Part shown: in pieces, positions 24,235 through 33,014 of the stretch
Layout of the letters: each line of letters starts with the position of its first letter
How positions within the stretch are numbered: the first letter of the stretch is position 1
DNA from: Desulfovibrio piger ATCC 29098
Lineage (GTDB): Bacteria > Desulfobacterota > Desulfovibrionia > Desulfovibrionales > Desulfovibrionaceae
Assembly (NCBI RefSeq): GCF_000156375.1
Contig: NZ_DS996360.1
Location: forward strand, 58,240-95,505
Reading direction: 5' to 3'
DNA length: 37,266 nucleotides
Notes under the pieces: model-generated
What the model was told of the DNA's origin: nothing
Database searches by the model: none
The model's input: the letters and a program-made list of their open reading frames with translations, nothing else
Program-made: the position numbers and the translations under genes

Positions 24235-25356
24235 TCAGGCCTCAAGGTGCAGGCAGGCGGCCTGCCCTGCTGTCCAGACGAGATTGCGGCGCGTGATGCC
24301 CAGGGCCGCCCAGGCCTTGCCCAGCTCGTCGCCCGGCCCGCGGAAGAACCCCTGGCAGGCGCGCGGCAGGTACAGGGCCCGTGCCCGGGGCGATGCGCCG
24401 GGGGCTTTTTCGTTCGCCAGCAGGGCGTCCAGCAGGGCCGCGGCCCGTATCTCGCTTGGGGCGGCATCGTCCCCCCGCGCCCGCAGCAGGCAGGCACAGA
24501 CATGCAGCCACAAGGCCCGGCCCAGCACGCGCCCGCCCAGGTTCCTGTCGGCGGGCCCGGCCAGCAGGGCCGCCTCCATGCCGGGTTCGGGAGCAAGGCC
24601 CATGCGGATGACGGGCACTCCGGCGCGACGGGCGTACAGCCAGCCACGTGCCAGCAGGGAGAGGGTCTGCGGCAGGGGCCAGGGCGTGTAGAGGCCCTGT
24701 TGCCAGCGGCGGGCCAGTTCCGTGCCCGCCAGTACCAGACAGGGATAGAAGCGCAGCATGTCCGCCCCAAGGGACAGGGCCCGGCGCACGTCGGCCAAAA
24801 AGTCTTCCGGCTGGTGGCCCGGCATGCCGGGCAGCAGCTGCACGCCCAGGGCAAGGCCCGCGTCACGCACCAGGCGGCAGGCTTCGGCGGCCTGCCGGCC
24901 GCTGTAATGGCGTTCGCTGGCCTGCAGGGCCGTGTCGGAAAAACTCTGGATGCCCAGTTCCACCGTGCGGCAGCCGTGGCGGCGCAGGCGCGCCAGCAGG
25001 GCCGCATCCAGGCGGTCGGGGCGGGTGGAGCAGCGGAAACGGGTGATGCAGCCGTCACGGAGGAGGCTGTCGGCCATGTCCAGGCAGGCATCCAAATCGC
25101 GGGGAGCCAGGGCCGTGAAGGTCCCGCCGTAAAAGGCCAGCTCTACCGGCGGCCTGCCCTGTGCCCGCCGGGCACGCAGATCGTTGGCCGCGCGGGCCAG
25201 TATCTCGTCCAAAGGACTGGCCTGCTGACCTGTCTGGTCATGTTGGGAACAGAAGACACAGCGACGGGGACAGCCGAAAAACGGGATGAAAACGCTGAAG
25301 ACCGGGACTGCCCTTGCAGGAGTCTCCCACAAAAAAGTAAGCGAAACACGAGACAT
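24235..25356 (-). CDS. Radical SAM protein, Elp3/coproporphyrinogen-oxidase-like
   Basis: 373 residues. The radical SAM motif C29-x3-C33-x2-C36 (FGCPRRCVFCSQ) is close to the N-terminus, followed by AFYGGTFTAL (SAM-binding GGE/GGT-type motif) and a barrel with VELGIQSFSD and GVQLLPGMPG, as in Elp3/HemN-like enzymes. The C-terminal 130 residues are Ala/Arg-rich and unfamiliar. Substrate unknown. The start at MSRVSL is the best fit to family length, but its ribosome-binding site is weak; the frame is open to 25425. Divergent from the IHF-like gene and 53 bases before the YheO-type regulator. Confidence 0.8.
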   Translation of the reverse strand: MSRVSLTFLWETPARAVPVFSVFIPFFGCPRRCVFCSQHDQTGQQASPLDEILARAANDLRARRAQGRPPVELAFYGGTFTALAPRDLDACLDMADSLLRDGCITRFRCSTRPDRLDAALLARLRRHGCRTVELGIQSFSDTALQASERHYSGRQAAEACRLVRDAGLALGVQLLPGMPGHQPEDFLADVRRALSLGADMLRFYPCLVLAGTELARRWQQGLYTPWPLPQTLSLLARGWLYARRAGVPVIRMGLAPEPGMEAALLAGPADRNLGGRVLGRALWLHVCACLLRARGDDAAPSEIRAAALLDALLANEKAPGASPRARALYLPRACQGFFRGPGDELGKAWAALGITRRNLVWTAGQAACLHLEA

Positions 25357-25489
25357 GGCAGAAAGCGAGCAGTAGCAAGGCTTGGCAGGCTTCGCGCAGA
25401 GACAAAAATCTTGCCGGAAATGCAAGTTGAGTATATCCTACAAAAAAGTTGTGCATATGTGAAGCGTGCCTGTGGCATAAGGATTGGAC

Positions 25490-25777
25490 ATGAAGAAAAC
25501 ATTGACCAAAGCTGACATCGTCGAGCGGATCTACGAGAGTACAGACAAAAATCGGGTTGACGTGAAGAATGTGGTCGAAAAACTGCTGGAGATCATGAAG
25601 AGCGCCATAAAAAAGGACAATGCTCTTCTGATCAGTGGGTTCGGCAAGTTTGAGGCCTACGACAAAGCGTCGCGCAAGGGCCGCAATCCGCAAACGGATG
25701 AAGCTATCACCCTGCCGCCGCGCAAGGTCGTCGTCTTCCGTCTGTCCCGCAAGTTCAGAGCTGAGCTCAATTCCTGA
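25490..25777 (+). CDS. IHF/HU-family DNA-bending protein
   Basis: 95 residues. Full HU/IHF fold: N-terminal KKTLTKADIVERIYE, the GFGKFEAYDKASRKGRNPQTDE beta arm with the intercalating Pro of RNP (P67) and a final amphipathic helix. RKGRNPQT and the late VVVFRLSRKFRAEL look more like IHF-alpha than HU. ATG chosen with AAGGA seven bases upstream; a TTG two codons earlier is possible. Notable because an exact IHF-consensus site lies at the sigma-54 promoter 6.5 kb away; whether this protein binds it is inference. Confidence 0.93.
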   Translation: MKKTLTKADIVERIYESTDKNRVDVKNVVEKLLEIMKSAIKKDNALLISGFGKFEAYDKASRKGRNPQTDEAITLPPRKVVVFRLSRKFRAELNS

Positions 25778-25872
25778 TATCGCGCGGCATTCGGGACGAT
25801 CCAACGTATCAGTCTCCTCGTTTTCTCCCGGGGTGGCCGTCTTGAGATGTGCCGCGCCGGGAGATTCTTTTT

Positions 25873-27363
25873 ATGCTTTTCGCTTCCTTCCCCTTCCTGT
25901 TCCTCTTCCTGCCCATCCTCGTCTGGCTGTGGAAACTGACTGCCGGAGAAGACAAGACCAGATTGTCCGTGCTCCTGCTGGGGGCCTCGCTGCTTTTTGG
26001 GGCCTGCCAGGGGCTGGAGGCCCTGCTGCTCTTGCTGGGCATGACCGTGATCAACTATCTGTTCGGCCTGCTGCTGGCCGATGAGGGGCACCGCCGCCGT
26101 CGGCTGGGCCGTCGCGGTTTGCTGCTCCTGGCCGTGCTGCTCAACGTGCTGGTCTGGTGCCGGTTCCGCCACCTGCCGGCTCTGTCGGCCTGGCTGGCAC
26201 AATGGCAGGACATCCTGCCCGTTTTGGCGCCCGCGGCCATGCCCGCGGGCTTCTCCTTTGCCGTGCTCATCCAGCTGGCCTGGCTGCTGGGCGTATACCA
26301 GCGCCGCATCCGGCCCGAGGGCATCGTGCGGCAGGCCGTGTTCGCCACCTGCTTTCCCTATGCCCTGTCCGGCCCGCTGGTCCGCTATGAGGAGATGGGC
26401 CCGCAGCTGGATGCCCTGGAGGTGCCCCAGGCTGAGGATCTGGCGCGGGGCCTGGGGCTGATGGTACTGGGCCTGGCCAAGAAGGTGCTGCTGGCCGACA
26501 GTCTGGCCCCGGCGGCTGACGCCGTGTTCCACGCCGCCGCCCAGGGCCTGCCCCTGAGCACGGCCGAGGCCTGGCTGGGGGCCCTGAGTTATACCTTCCA
26601 GATCTATTTCGATTTTTCCGGCTATACGGACATGGCCGTGGGGGCCGCCCTCATGCTGGGCCTGCGCCTGCCGGAAAACTTTGCCGCGCCCTACAAGGCC
26701 ACGGGCATCGTGGATTTCTGGCGCCGCTGGCACATGACCCTGGGCCGCTGGCTGCATGACTGCCTGTATCTGCCCCTGGGCGGCAGCCGTCACGGCCGGG
26801 TGCGGCAGTACGCCAATTTGCTGCTGACCATGCTGGTCTGCGGCGTCTGGCACGGTGCCGGGCTGACCTTCCTCCTCTGGGGGGCCCTGCACGGCCTGCT
26901 CCTGCTGGTCAACCATGCCTTCCGGCATCTGCTGCGCGGCAGCCTGGCCGAACGCGTGCTGGCCCTGCCGCCCCTGCGGGCCCTGTGCGTGCTGGTGACC
27001 TTCCTGTGCCTGACCATCGCCTGGGTGCTGTTCCGCGCCGGGGATACGGGCACGGCCCTGCATGTCTGGCAGAGCATGTTCCTCTGGAGCGACGGCCATC
27101 CCTTGCCCCTGCAACAGGGACTGGAGGCCCTGCTGCCCGGCGGCCTGCTGGAGCCCCGGCTGTTGCTGCCGCTGCTGGCCGTCTGCGCCGTCATCGTCTG
27201 GGCCCTGCCCTGCAGCCAGCATGTGATGCTGGGCCGTGTCGACGGCAGCCGCCCTTGGCTGCACTGGCAGCCGAACCTGCTCTGGGCCGTGGCTTTGGCC
27301 CTGCCGGCGCTGGCCTCCCTGCTGCTGATGCAGGGCCATGCCTTCCTTTCTTTCCGCTTTTGA
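25873..27363 (+). CDS. MBOAT-family O-acyltransferase (AlgI-like)
   Basis: 496 residues, ten or more membrane helices. Family motifs: YFDFSGYTDMAVG (about 245-257), FWRRWHMTLGRWLHD (282-296), LYLPLGG and the catalytic-His segment GVWHGAGLTFLLWGALHG (324-341; H327). Proteins of this type pass acyl groups, usually acetyl, across the inner membrane for modification of exopolysaccharide, alginate, cell-wall or lipid-linked glycans. It is followed after 11 bases by an SGNH-type partner, the usual arrangement (AlgI with AlgJ/AlgX, PatA/PatB, DltB/DltD). ATG chosen with GGAG upstream; a GTG eight codons earlier is less likely. The modified polymer is unknown; no glycan operon adjoins it. Confidence 0.92.
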   Translation: MLFASFPFLFLFLPILVWLWKLTAGEDKTRLSVLLLGASLLFGACQGLEALLLLLGMTVINYLFGLLLADEGHRRRRLGRRGLLLLAVLLNVLVWCRFRHLPALSAWLAQWQDILPVLAPAAMPAGFSFAVLIQLAWLLGVYQRRIRPEGIVRQAVFATCFPYALSGPLVRYEEMGPQLDALEVPQAEDLARGLGLMVLGLAKKVLLADSLAPAADAVFHAAAQGLPLSTAEAWLGALSYTFQIYFDFSGYTDMAVGAALMLGLRLPENFAAPYKATGIVDFWRRWHMTLGRWLHDCLYLPLGGSRHGRVRQYANLLLTMLVCGVWHGAGLTFLLWGALHGLLLLVNHAFRHLLRGSLAERVLALPPLRALCVLVTFLCLTIAWVLFRAGDTGTALHVWQSMFLWSDGHPLPLQQGLEALLPGGLLEPRLLLPLLAVCAVIVWALPCSQHVMLGRVDGSRPWLHWQPNLLWAVALALPALASLLLMQGHAFLSFRF

Positions 27364-27374
27364 CGGAGGCCCTC

Positions 27375-28592
27375 ATGTCCGAGACAGTGCATCCGGCCCC
27401 TGACGGCTGGCTGAAACGTTTTTTTCTTTCTCTGGTGATCCTGGCCCTGCTGGCGGGGCTGCTGCTGGTCCCCTGGGCCGTCTGCTGGCTGACGGCCAGC
27501 GGTGAGCTGGATCAGGAAGAAGTCGTGGCACGGCAGGCACAGGGGGAGTTCGTCCTGTTCGGGCCGGGTCTGACGCAGGACATCATGGCCTACAAACTGG
27601 CCCTGTATGCCGCCGTGAAGCCTGAGGTGGTGGTGCTGGGCTCGTCGCGGGCGGGGAACGTGCGCGGGGTCTTTTTCGAACGCCCCTTCGTGAACATGGC
27701 CGGGGCCGCCACGGATCTGGAGAGCCTGCGGCTGCTGGTGGACAGGATGCTGGCCGTCCACCGTCCCAAAGTGGTGCTGCTGGGGCTGGACTTCTGGTGG
27801 CTGATGGCGGGCGCTCCGGCGGGACATCCCGATCAGGCCGGGCGGCCTTCGCTGCTGGATGCGGACACTCTGCGGGCTCCCTGGCGCTGGCTGGCGCAGG
27901 GGCGCATAGCCCCGGCGGATATAATGGCCCCCCTGCAAGGCCGTCTGCGTGCCGACCGCTACGGTCTGGAGGCCCAGCTCCGGGACACGGGCTACGGGCC
28001 GGACGGCTCGCTCTATGAGGGCGCGATACTGGACGGCCGCCTGCCTGCGCCGGACCATGCCTTTGCCCGCACCCTGCGCGAGCTGGAAAGCGGTAGCGGT
28101 GCCTGGGCCGGGAGCCTTGCGCCGGACAGGGCACGTCTGGAAGTTTTTGCCGAGATCTGCTGCCGCCTGCGGTCGCGCGGCATCCGCACCATTGTCTTCC
28201 TGCCGCCCCTGGCCACGCCCGTGCTGGGTGCCCTTGCCGACAGGAACGGCGGCGATGCCGGCTGGCTGTCCGCCCTGCGGCAGGGCCTGCTGGACTGCGG
28301 CGTGGAGAGCATGGATTTTTCGGATCCCCGCGTCTACGGCTCCGGTGATTGCGAGATGATGGACGGCCTGCACGGCGGGGACGTCATCGGTGCCAGCCTG
28401 GTGCGCGACATGGGCGACCGGCAGCCCTGGCTGCGAGACATGCTGCACCGGGAGTATCTGAGCCATGTGCTGCGCGAGCGGCGCGGCCTGGCGGCCGTGC
28501 CTGACGAGCGCCTGACCGCCAGGCCCGAAACGGATTTTCTGGGCCTGCACTGCGCCAAGAAGCGCCGCGGCGAGGCCACGTCCCGCTTCTAG
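27375..28592 (+). CDS. Membrane-anchored SGNH-type acyltransferase partner
   Basis: 405 residues. A single N-terminal membrane helix (about 15-40) anchors a periplasmic domain with SGNH-hydrolase features: GSSR at 89-92 (Ser block), a beta strand before it (PEVVVLGSSR) and the DxxH pair DGLH at 330-333. This fits the DltD/AlgJ-like partner that takes the acyl group delivered by the MBOAT protein and puts it on a glycan. Starts 11 bases after the acyltransferase stop with GGAGG, so the two are one operon. The last 50 residues are basic and have no counterpart I recognise. Confidence 0.82.
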   Translation: MSETVHPAPDGWLKRFFLSLVILALLAGLLLVPWAVCWLTASGELDQEEVVARQAQGEFVLFGPGLTQDIMAYKLALYAAVKPEVVVLGSSRAGNVRGVFFERPFVNMAGAATDLESLRLLVDRMLAVHRPKVVLLGLDFWWLMAGAPAGHPDQAGRPSLLDADTLRAPWRWLAQGRIAPADIMAPLQGRLRADRYGLEAQLRDTGYGPDGSLYEGAILDGRLPAPDHAFARTLRELESGSGAWAGSLAPDRARLEVFAEICCRLRSRGIRTIVFLPPLATPVLGALADRNGGDAGWLSALRQGLLDCGVESMDFSDPRVYGSGDCEMMDGLHGGDVIGASLVRDMGDRQPWLRDMLHREYLSHVLRERRGLAAVPDERLTARPETDFLGLHCAKKRRGEATSRF

Positions 28593-28735
28593 GGACGCAG
28601 GAGGACAGGCAGGAGACAGAGGGGAAGCGTCGAATGGCCGCGCGGTCCTGCCGCCCGCCACTGGCCGCCAGGCCTGGAGAGAGGCGGCAGGGGAGCTTGT
28701 GGGCCTTTATCCGTATCTTCCTGTACCGCAACAGC

Positions 28736-28765
28736 AAAAGCCGCGCCATGGCAGCGCGGCTTTTT
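28736..28765 (+). terminator. Terminator of the acyltransferase operon
   Basis: GCCGCGC-catggca-GCGCGGC with AAAA before and TTTTT after, 144 bases past the SGNH gene stop. The stretch 28593-28735 shows only GA-rich sequence with no supportable gene. Confidence 0.88.
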
Positions 28766-28909
28766 ACTTTTCGTGATCAGGAGCTGGCAGGGGGCCGTCC
28801 CGGCGTCGCTCATGCCGTGCAGCCGCCTGGTCTCCGTTTCCCCGGGCAGCCGGGGGGCGGGAAGGCGGGCACAGGCTGAGGGGAGACGATGCCCGGCATG
28901 GACCCGTAT

Positions 28910-28990
28910 AAAAGTTTTGGGAAGGGAGCGGGGGAGCGCGAGGGGGAGAGGGAGAACCGTTTTTCAAAACGGTTTCCCTCTCCCCCTCGC
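28910..28990 (-). repeat. 3'-end palindromic element, copy D (divergent)
   Basis: On the minus strand, about 34 bases after slyX, a 25-bp hairpin starts with GCGAGGGGGAGAGGG and returns as CCCTCTCCCCCTCGC with AACCGTTTT/AAAACGGTT at the tip and one bulged base. It is followed by CGCTCCCCCGCTCCC and ends in CCCAAAACTTTT. Layout equals that of the copies at 13861-13939, 14993-15057 and 33205-33287, but base identity is lower. Confidence 0.6.
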
Positions 28991-29024
28991 CTATGTCCGC
29001 TTGATTGCCTGTCGCCCGGTCCGA

Positions 29025-29258
29025 TCAGTAACGCTCGGGCATGTAGTGGGGCGGCAGATCGTTGACCGGGGCACCGTTGCCGGTCTGCCCCAGCTGGTCG
29101 CGCAGGTTGCGGGCCAGCTCCATGGTCTCGGCCAGACGGTGTTCCAGCGTGTCGATCTGCTGTTGCTGGGCCGTCAGGGCCTCGTTGAGTTCGCGGAGGC
29201 GTTCTTCCTGAAAATAGGCCAGCTCTTCCAGCCGGATGATGCGTTCTTCCTGATCCAT
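29025..29258 (-). CDS. slyX: SlyX-family small coiled-coil protein
   Basis: 77 residues. A heptad coiled coil (about 5-55: EERIIRLEELAYFQEERL then LEHRLAETMELARNLRDQL) followed by the SlyX-type C-terminal PPHY motif (LPPHYMPERY). Function of SlyX is unknown. Start at MDQEER with GAGGAGA; the open frame extends 25 codons upstream but is not coding in style. Single gene. Confidence 0.9.
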   Translation of the reverse strand: MDQEERIIRLEELAYFQEERLRELNEALTAQQQQIDTLEHRLAETMELARNLRDQLGQTGNGAPVNDLPPHYMPERY

Positions 29259-29368
29259 GAGCTCTCCTCGGCGTCCTGCGCCGGTGTCGGGCCGATGCGC
29301 CCTGCTTGCCTGCCCGTCCGCCAGCGGCGGCAAGGGCCGCGGGCGCTATGCGCGTCCATCCATGTTTC

Positions 29369-29403
29369 CGGGCGATACCCTCGCGGGTACCGCCCGTTTT
29401 TTT
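29369..29403 (+). terminator. Hairpin with T-run overlapping the ygiQ stop codon
   Basis: CGGGCGATACCC-TCGC-GGGTACCGCCCG (one A-C mismatch) then seven T on the plus strand. No plus-strand gene ends here. On the minus strand the stem is fully paired through a G-U but lacks a T-run, so it may still mark the 3' end of ygiQ. Direction is uncertain. Confidence 0.4.
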
Positions 29404-32400
29404 ATTCTTCGTCGTCGTTCAGCGCCGGGCCGTCAAAGCCCCTGTCCCGGCGTCGGGCGCCGAAGGCGGGCTTGCCGTCCCTGCGGAACGTGTTTTTGCG
29501 GAAGGGCTTGTCCGCATCCTGCCGGAAACCGGGCTTGCGGAAACCATCACGTTCGGGGCGGCGGAAGTCGCGCCGGGGCGCACCGTCCTGCTCGTCATCG
29601 AAGCGGGGGAAGGGCGCACGGCGTTTCTGTCCGTCCTGGCCTTCGTTGCCGTCGCGGTCGTGGAAGTTCCGGGGACGGAAGCCGTCCTTGCGGAAAGACC
29701 GGCCGTCGTCGTCACGGCGCGGGCGGAAGGGCCGCCCTCCTTCTTCTCCATCACGATCCACGAAGCGGTCGCCATGGGGACGGAAGGGACGTTCGTTTTG
29801 ACCATCCCTGCGGAAGGCGGGCCGGGCCTTCGGGGCCTCGTCACCGTCACGGGCGGCATCGGGGAAGGGACGGGGCCGGAAGGGCTTGTCCGCATCCTGC
29901 CGGAAACCGGGCTTGCGGAAACCGTCGCGGTCGGGACGGCGGAAGTCACGGCGGGGAGCCTCGTCCTGTTCGTCATCGAAGCGGGCAAAGGGGCGGGGAC
30001 GCTTCCAGGCGTCCTGGCCTTCGTCGCCGTCACGGTCGTGGAAGTTCCGGGGACGGAAGCCGTCCTTGCGGAAAGGCCGGCCGTCGTCATCACGGCGCGG
30101 GCGGAAGGGACGTTCTCCCTGACCATCCCTGCGGAAGGCGGGCCGGGCCTGCGGGGCTTCGTCACCGTCACGGGCGGCATCGGGGAAGGGGCGGGGCCGG
30201 AAGGGCTTGTCCGCATCCTGCCGGAAACCGGGCTTGCGGAAACCGTCGCGGTCGGGACGGCGGAAGTCACGGCGGGGAGCCTCGTCCTGTTCGTCATCGA
30301 AGCGGGCAAAGGGCGGCTTGCGGTCTTCCCGGAAGTCGCGGCGGCCTTCGTGCCGGGGGGCCAGGCCGTCGGCGCTGCGGCGTTCGTCGCGCCAGCGCTC
30401 GGTGGTGTTTTCCCAGCGGGGCTCACGGCGGTGACCTTCGCCCGCATCCTCCGCATCGGCATGGCCGCCGCGTTCGGGCATACGGCCGAAATCGGGCATC
30501 AGGATGCGGTGCTGGCGCAGGCGGTCGGCATCGCTGCGGGCCACATAGATCTCTTCGCCGTCCTCGTTGCGGCCGCAGTAATACATGGCCGTGGCGATGC
30601 TGCCCGGCGTGGGGATGAAGCACTGGGTCTGCTGCGGGCTCCAGTGGCGTTCCTGCAGCCAGCGGGCCAGCTCGTGCATGTCCTCGTCCGTGCAGCCGGG
30701 GAAGGCGCTCATCATGTAGGGCACCACATACTGCTCGCGCCCGGCCAGACGGCTCTGTTCCACGAAGCTCTGGAGGAAGGCCTCGAAAACTTCCATGCCC
30801 GGCTTGCGCATCAGGTCCAGTACGCGGGCGGCGCAGTGTTCCGGGGCCACCTTGAGCTGGCCGCCGGTGAATTCGCCGGTATAGGCCGCCAGGGCCTCAG
30901 GATCGTTGAGGGCCAGGTCGGCGCGCACGCCGCTGGCCACGCGCACCTGCCGCACGCCGGGCAGGGCCGCCACCTCGCGCAGCAGGCCCACATGCTGCAT
31001 CTGCGGGGTGATGAAGGACTTGCAGACCGTGGGGTAACAGCAGCTGCTGCGGCGGCAGCGGGACGAAGGCCGCGCGCCGGGCTCCGCCTTGGCGGACGTG
31101 GCGTCGTCCAGGGCGCAGTGGGCCTGCCACATATTGGCCGTGGGGCCGCCCACGTCGGAGATGGCCACCTGGCCGCGACGGGACTGGGCCACCAGCTTGC
31201 GGGCCTCGGCCAGGATGGATTCCTGGCTGCGGGAGCTGATACGGCGCCCCTGATGCAGGGCCAGCGAGCAGAAGGAGCAGCCGCCGCCACAGCCGCGATG
31301 GCTGGTGATGCTGGTGCGCAGCATCTCGTCGGCCGGGATGGGCTCGCGATAGCGGGGATGGGCCGCGCGGGCGTAGGGCAGGGAGTAGATCTTGTCCATC
31401 TCTTCCGTGGTCAGGGGCCGGGCCGGAGGCGCCAGCACCAGGGCCCGGTCGCCCACCATCTGCTGGGCCCAGGCGTTCTGGCGGTGCACCTGCTGTTCCA
31501 GCATCTGGGTCAGGCGCAGCAGTTCCGTGGCCTCGGCCTGCACGGCCTCGTGCGAGGGCAGCTGCATGCGCGGCAGGTCGAGCCATTCCTCGGGCAGATC
31601 CACGGGGACGTTGTTCTCGTCCACCTTGGCCAGCCAGGCCGTACCGTCGATGCCGTGCAGGCTCTTGCCTTCGGCCAGACGGCGGGCGCATTCCAGCATG
31701 GCCAGCTCGCCCATGCCGTAGATGAGCAGGTCGGCCTTGGCATCCAGCAGGATGGAGCGGCGCAGGCTGTCGGTCCAAAAATCATAATGGGTGGTGCGGC
31801 GCAGCGAGGCCTCGATGCCGCCCAGGATCACCGGCAGACCGGGGAAGGCCTGACGGGCCAGGTTGGCATAGACCAGACAGGCGCGGTTGGGACGCGCACC
31901 GGCCTTGCCGCCGGGGGTGTAGGCATCGTCGTGGCGCTTTTTGCGGAAGGCCGTGTAGTGGGCCAGCATGGAGTCCAGCGCGCCGGCGCTGACGCCCACG
32001 AAAAGCCGGGGACGGCCCATGACCAGCAGGTCGTCGGGCGACTGCCAGCGGGGCTGGGCCACGATGCCCACGCGGAAGCCGTGGGCCACCAGCCAGCGGC
32101 CCAGCAGCACGGGCCCGAAGGCCGGGTGGTCCACATAGGCATCGCCGTTGACCAGCAGCACGTCCAGTTCCTTCCAGCCTAGGGCCTGCATCTCGGCGCG
32201 GCTCATGGGCAGGAAGCGGGGCTGGCCGTCCACCCACGGATCCTGGAACGCCTCGTTGCGCTGCCGGGAGCCGGGGCGGGCATCGCGGCGGTCTGCGGGA
32301 CGCCCGGCACGGGGAAAGTCCCCGGCAGGACGGCGCCCGTCACGGGGGCGGTCTTCACGGCGGGGACGGTCGTCCCGGGAAGGAAATTCGTTACGTTCCC

Positions 32401-32539
32401 CGCGCTGGAAGCGGGGACGGTCGGCAGGCTGCGTGCCGGTGAGCGGACGCGGGCGGAAAGGACGGGGCGCGGCGTCGGTGGTGCTGATGTCGGTATCGGC
32501 GGGCGCGGGTCGGCGCCGGGGCTTGGGGAAGAAGGGCAT
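29402..32539 (-). CDS. ygiQ: YgiQ-family radical SAM protein with long Arg-rich repeat tail
   Basis: 1045 residues, against about 700 for usual YgiQ. Residues 1-105 are a basic, Pro/Arg/Asp-rich extension. The core (about 106-700) is a YgiQ protein: opening FLPMSRAEMQALGWKELD, a B12-binding-like N-terminal part, and the radical SAM motif HRGCGGGCSFCSLA (C-x3-C-x2-C), then CFIPTPGSIATAMYY. Residues 743-1045 are tandem repeats (107 residues, 126 residues, then a 70-residue part) with PRRDFRRPDRDGFRKPGF and DKPFRPRPFPDAARDGDE. The tail has the look of a disordered nucleic-acid-binding region, as in RNA helicase tails. The substrate of YgiQ is unknown. AAAGGA site before the ATG. No neighbour suggests a pathway. 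Confidence 0.9.
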   Translation of the reverse strand: MPFFPKPRRRPAPADTDISTTDAAPRPFRPRPLTGTQPADRPRFQRGERNEFPSRDDRPRREDRPRDGRRPAGDFPRAGRPADRRDARPGSRQRNEAFQDPWVDGQPRFLPMSRAEMQALGWKELDVLLVNGDAYVDHPAFGPVLLGRWLVAHGFRVGIVAQPRWQSPDDLLVMGRPRLFVGVSAGALDSMLAHYTAFRKKRHDDAYTPGGKAGARPNRACLVYANLARQAFPGLPVILGGIEASLRRTTHYDFWTDSLRRSILLDAKADLLIYGMGELAMLECARRLAEGKSLHGIDGTAWLAKVDENNVPVDLPEEWLDLPRMQLPSHEAVQAEATELLRLTQMLEQQVHRQNAWAQQMVGDRALVLAPPARPLTTEEMDKIYSLPYARAAHPRYREPIPADEMLRTSITSHRGCGGGCSFCSLALHQGRRISSRSQESILAEARKLVAQSRRGQVAISDVGGPTANMWQAHCALDDATSAKAEPGARPSSRCRRSSCCYPTVCKSFITPQMQHVGLLREVAALPGVRQVRVASGVRADLALNDPEALAAYTGEFTGGQLKVAPEHCAARVLDLMRKPGMEVFEAFLQSFVEQSRLAGREQYVVPYMMSAFPGCTDEDMHELARWLQERHWSPQQTQCFIPTPGSIATAMYYCGRNEDGEEIYVARSDADRLRQHRILMPDFGRMPERGGHADAEDAGEGHRREPRWENTTERWRDERRSADGLAPRHEGRRDFREDRKPPFARFDDEQDEAPRRDFRRPDRDGFRKPGFRQDADKPFRPRPFPDAARDGDEAPQARPAFRRDGQGERPFRPRRDDDGRPFRKDGFRPRNFHDRDGDEGQDAWKRPRPFARFDDEQDEAPRRDFRRPDRDGFRKPGFRQDADKPFRPRPFPDAARDGDEAPKARPAFRRDGQNERPFRPHGDRFVDRDGEEGGRPFRPRRDDDGRSFRKDGFRPRNFHDRDGNEGQDGQKRRAPFPRFDDEQDGAPRRDFRRPERDGFRKPGFRQDADKPFRKNTFRRDGKPAFGARRRDRGFDGPALNDDEE
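29405..30313 (-). repeat. Tandem DNA repeats inside the ygiQ tail
   Basis: The anchor GAAGGGCTTGTCCGCATCCT occurs at 29501, 29879 and 30200, spacing 378 and 321 bases, both multiples of three. Copies are nearly identical in long blocks. The 378-base copy carries a 57-base in-frame insertion that encodes HGDRFVDRDGEEGGRPFRP. High DNA identity points to recent unequal exchange; repeat number may vary between strains. It also gives long shadow reading frames on the other strand. Confidence 0.9.
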
Positions 32540-32616
32540 GGTTTTCCTTTGGCGGCCTTAGGGCGCCACACGGATGGGGTGAAAGGTCGAAAGGGCGGCA
32601 CCGCGGTGCCGTGAAG

Positions 32617-32651
32617 GGGGAGCGCCCGGCAGGGACGCAGGGACGCTCCCC
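32617..32651 (-). terminator. Hairpin after the EF-hand gene
   Basis: Minus strand GGGGAGCG / CGCTCCCC stem about seven bases after the stop, with a 19-base loop and only CTTCA after it. Probably a weak terminator. Confidence 0.45.
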
Positions 32652-32657
32652 TGACGG

Positions 32658-33014
32658 TTACTTGGAAGGCGGCGTGACCAGCGGCATGGCCTTGGGCGCG
32701 GCCTCGCCGGCGGGAGCCATCTGGGCGTCGGGGTGGCCGGCGCGGCCCATGGCGTGGCTCTTGCTGAAGCCCTGCCATTCCTCATGGCTGATGGCGCCGT
32801 CCTTGTTCTTGTCGATGGCGGCAAAGGCGCCGTCCTGCATCTGGGGGAAGAACTTCTTGAATTCTTCCTTGCTGACGCTGCCGTCCTTGTTGGCGTCCAT
32901 CATGGGGAACTTGTCCACAGGGGCCTTGCCTTCGCCCATGCCGGGCATGGCCAGGGCGGGAGCGGCGCAGAGCATGGCGGCGCAGAGCAGGCCGCCCAGG
33001 ATACGTTTGTTCAT
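32658..33014 (-). CDS. Secreted EF-hand protein
   Basis: 118 residues. Signal peptide at 1-22 (cleavage near ALA). Two canonical EF-hand loops: DANKDGSVSKEE (40-51) and DKNKDGAISHEE (68-79), each with Asp/Asn ligands at 1, 3, 5 and the Glu at 12. The C-terminus is Ala/Pro/Met-rich and likely unfolded. Probably a periplasmic or exported calcium-binding protein; the target is unknown. AAGGAG site before the ATG. Single gene. Confidence 0.88.
   Translation of the reverse strand: MNKRILGGLLCAAMLCAAPALAMPGMGEGKAPVDKFPMMDANKDGSVSKEEFKKFFPQMQDGAFAAIDKNKDGAISHEEWQGFSKSHAMGRAGHPDAQMAPAGEAAPKAMPLVTPPSK

Noticed and set aside
28634..28879. An 81-residue plus-strand open frame after the SGNH gene
   Set aside because: It runs through the operon terminator at 28736-28765, so it is unlikely to be translated.
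29405..30313. The direct repeats as a CRISPR array
   Set aside because: Repeat units are 321 and 378 bases, keep a reading frame and lack short spacers of even length.
29306..32182. A 958-residue plus-strand open frame with internal repeats, opposite ygiQ
   Set aside because: The repeats come from the tandem repeats of the ygiQ tail read in the other direction; the radical SAM motif is on the minus strand.
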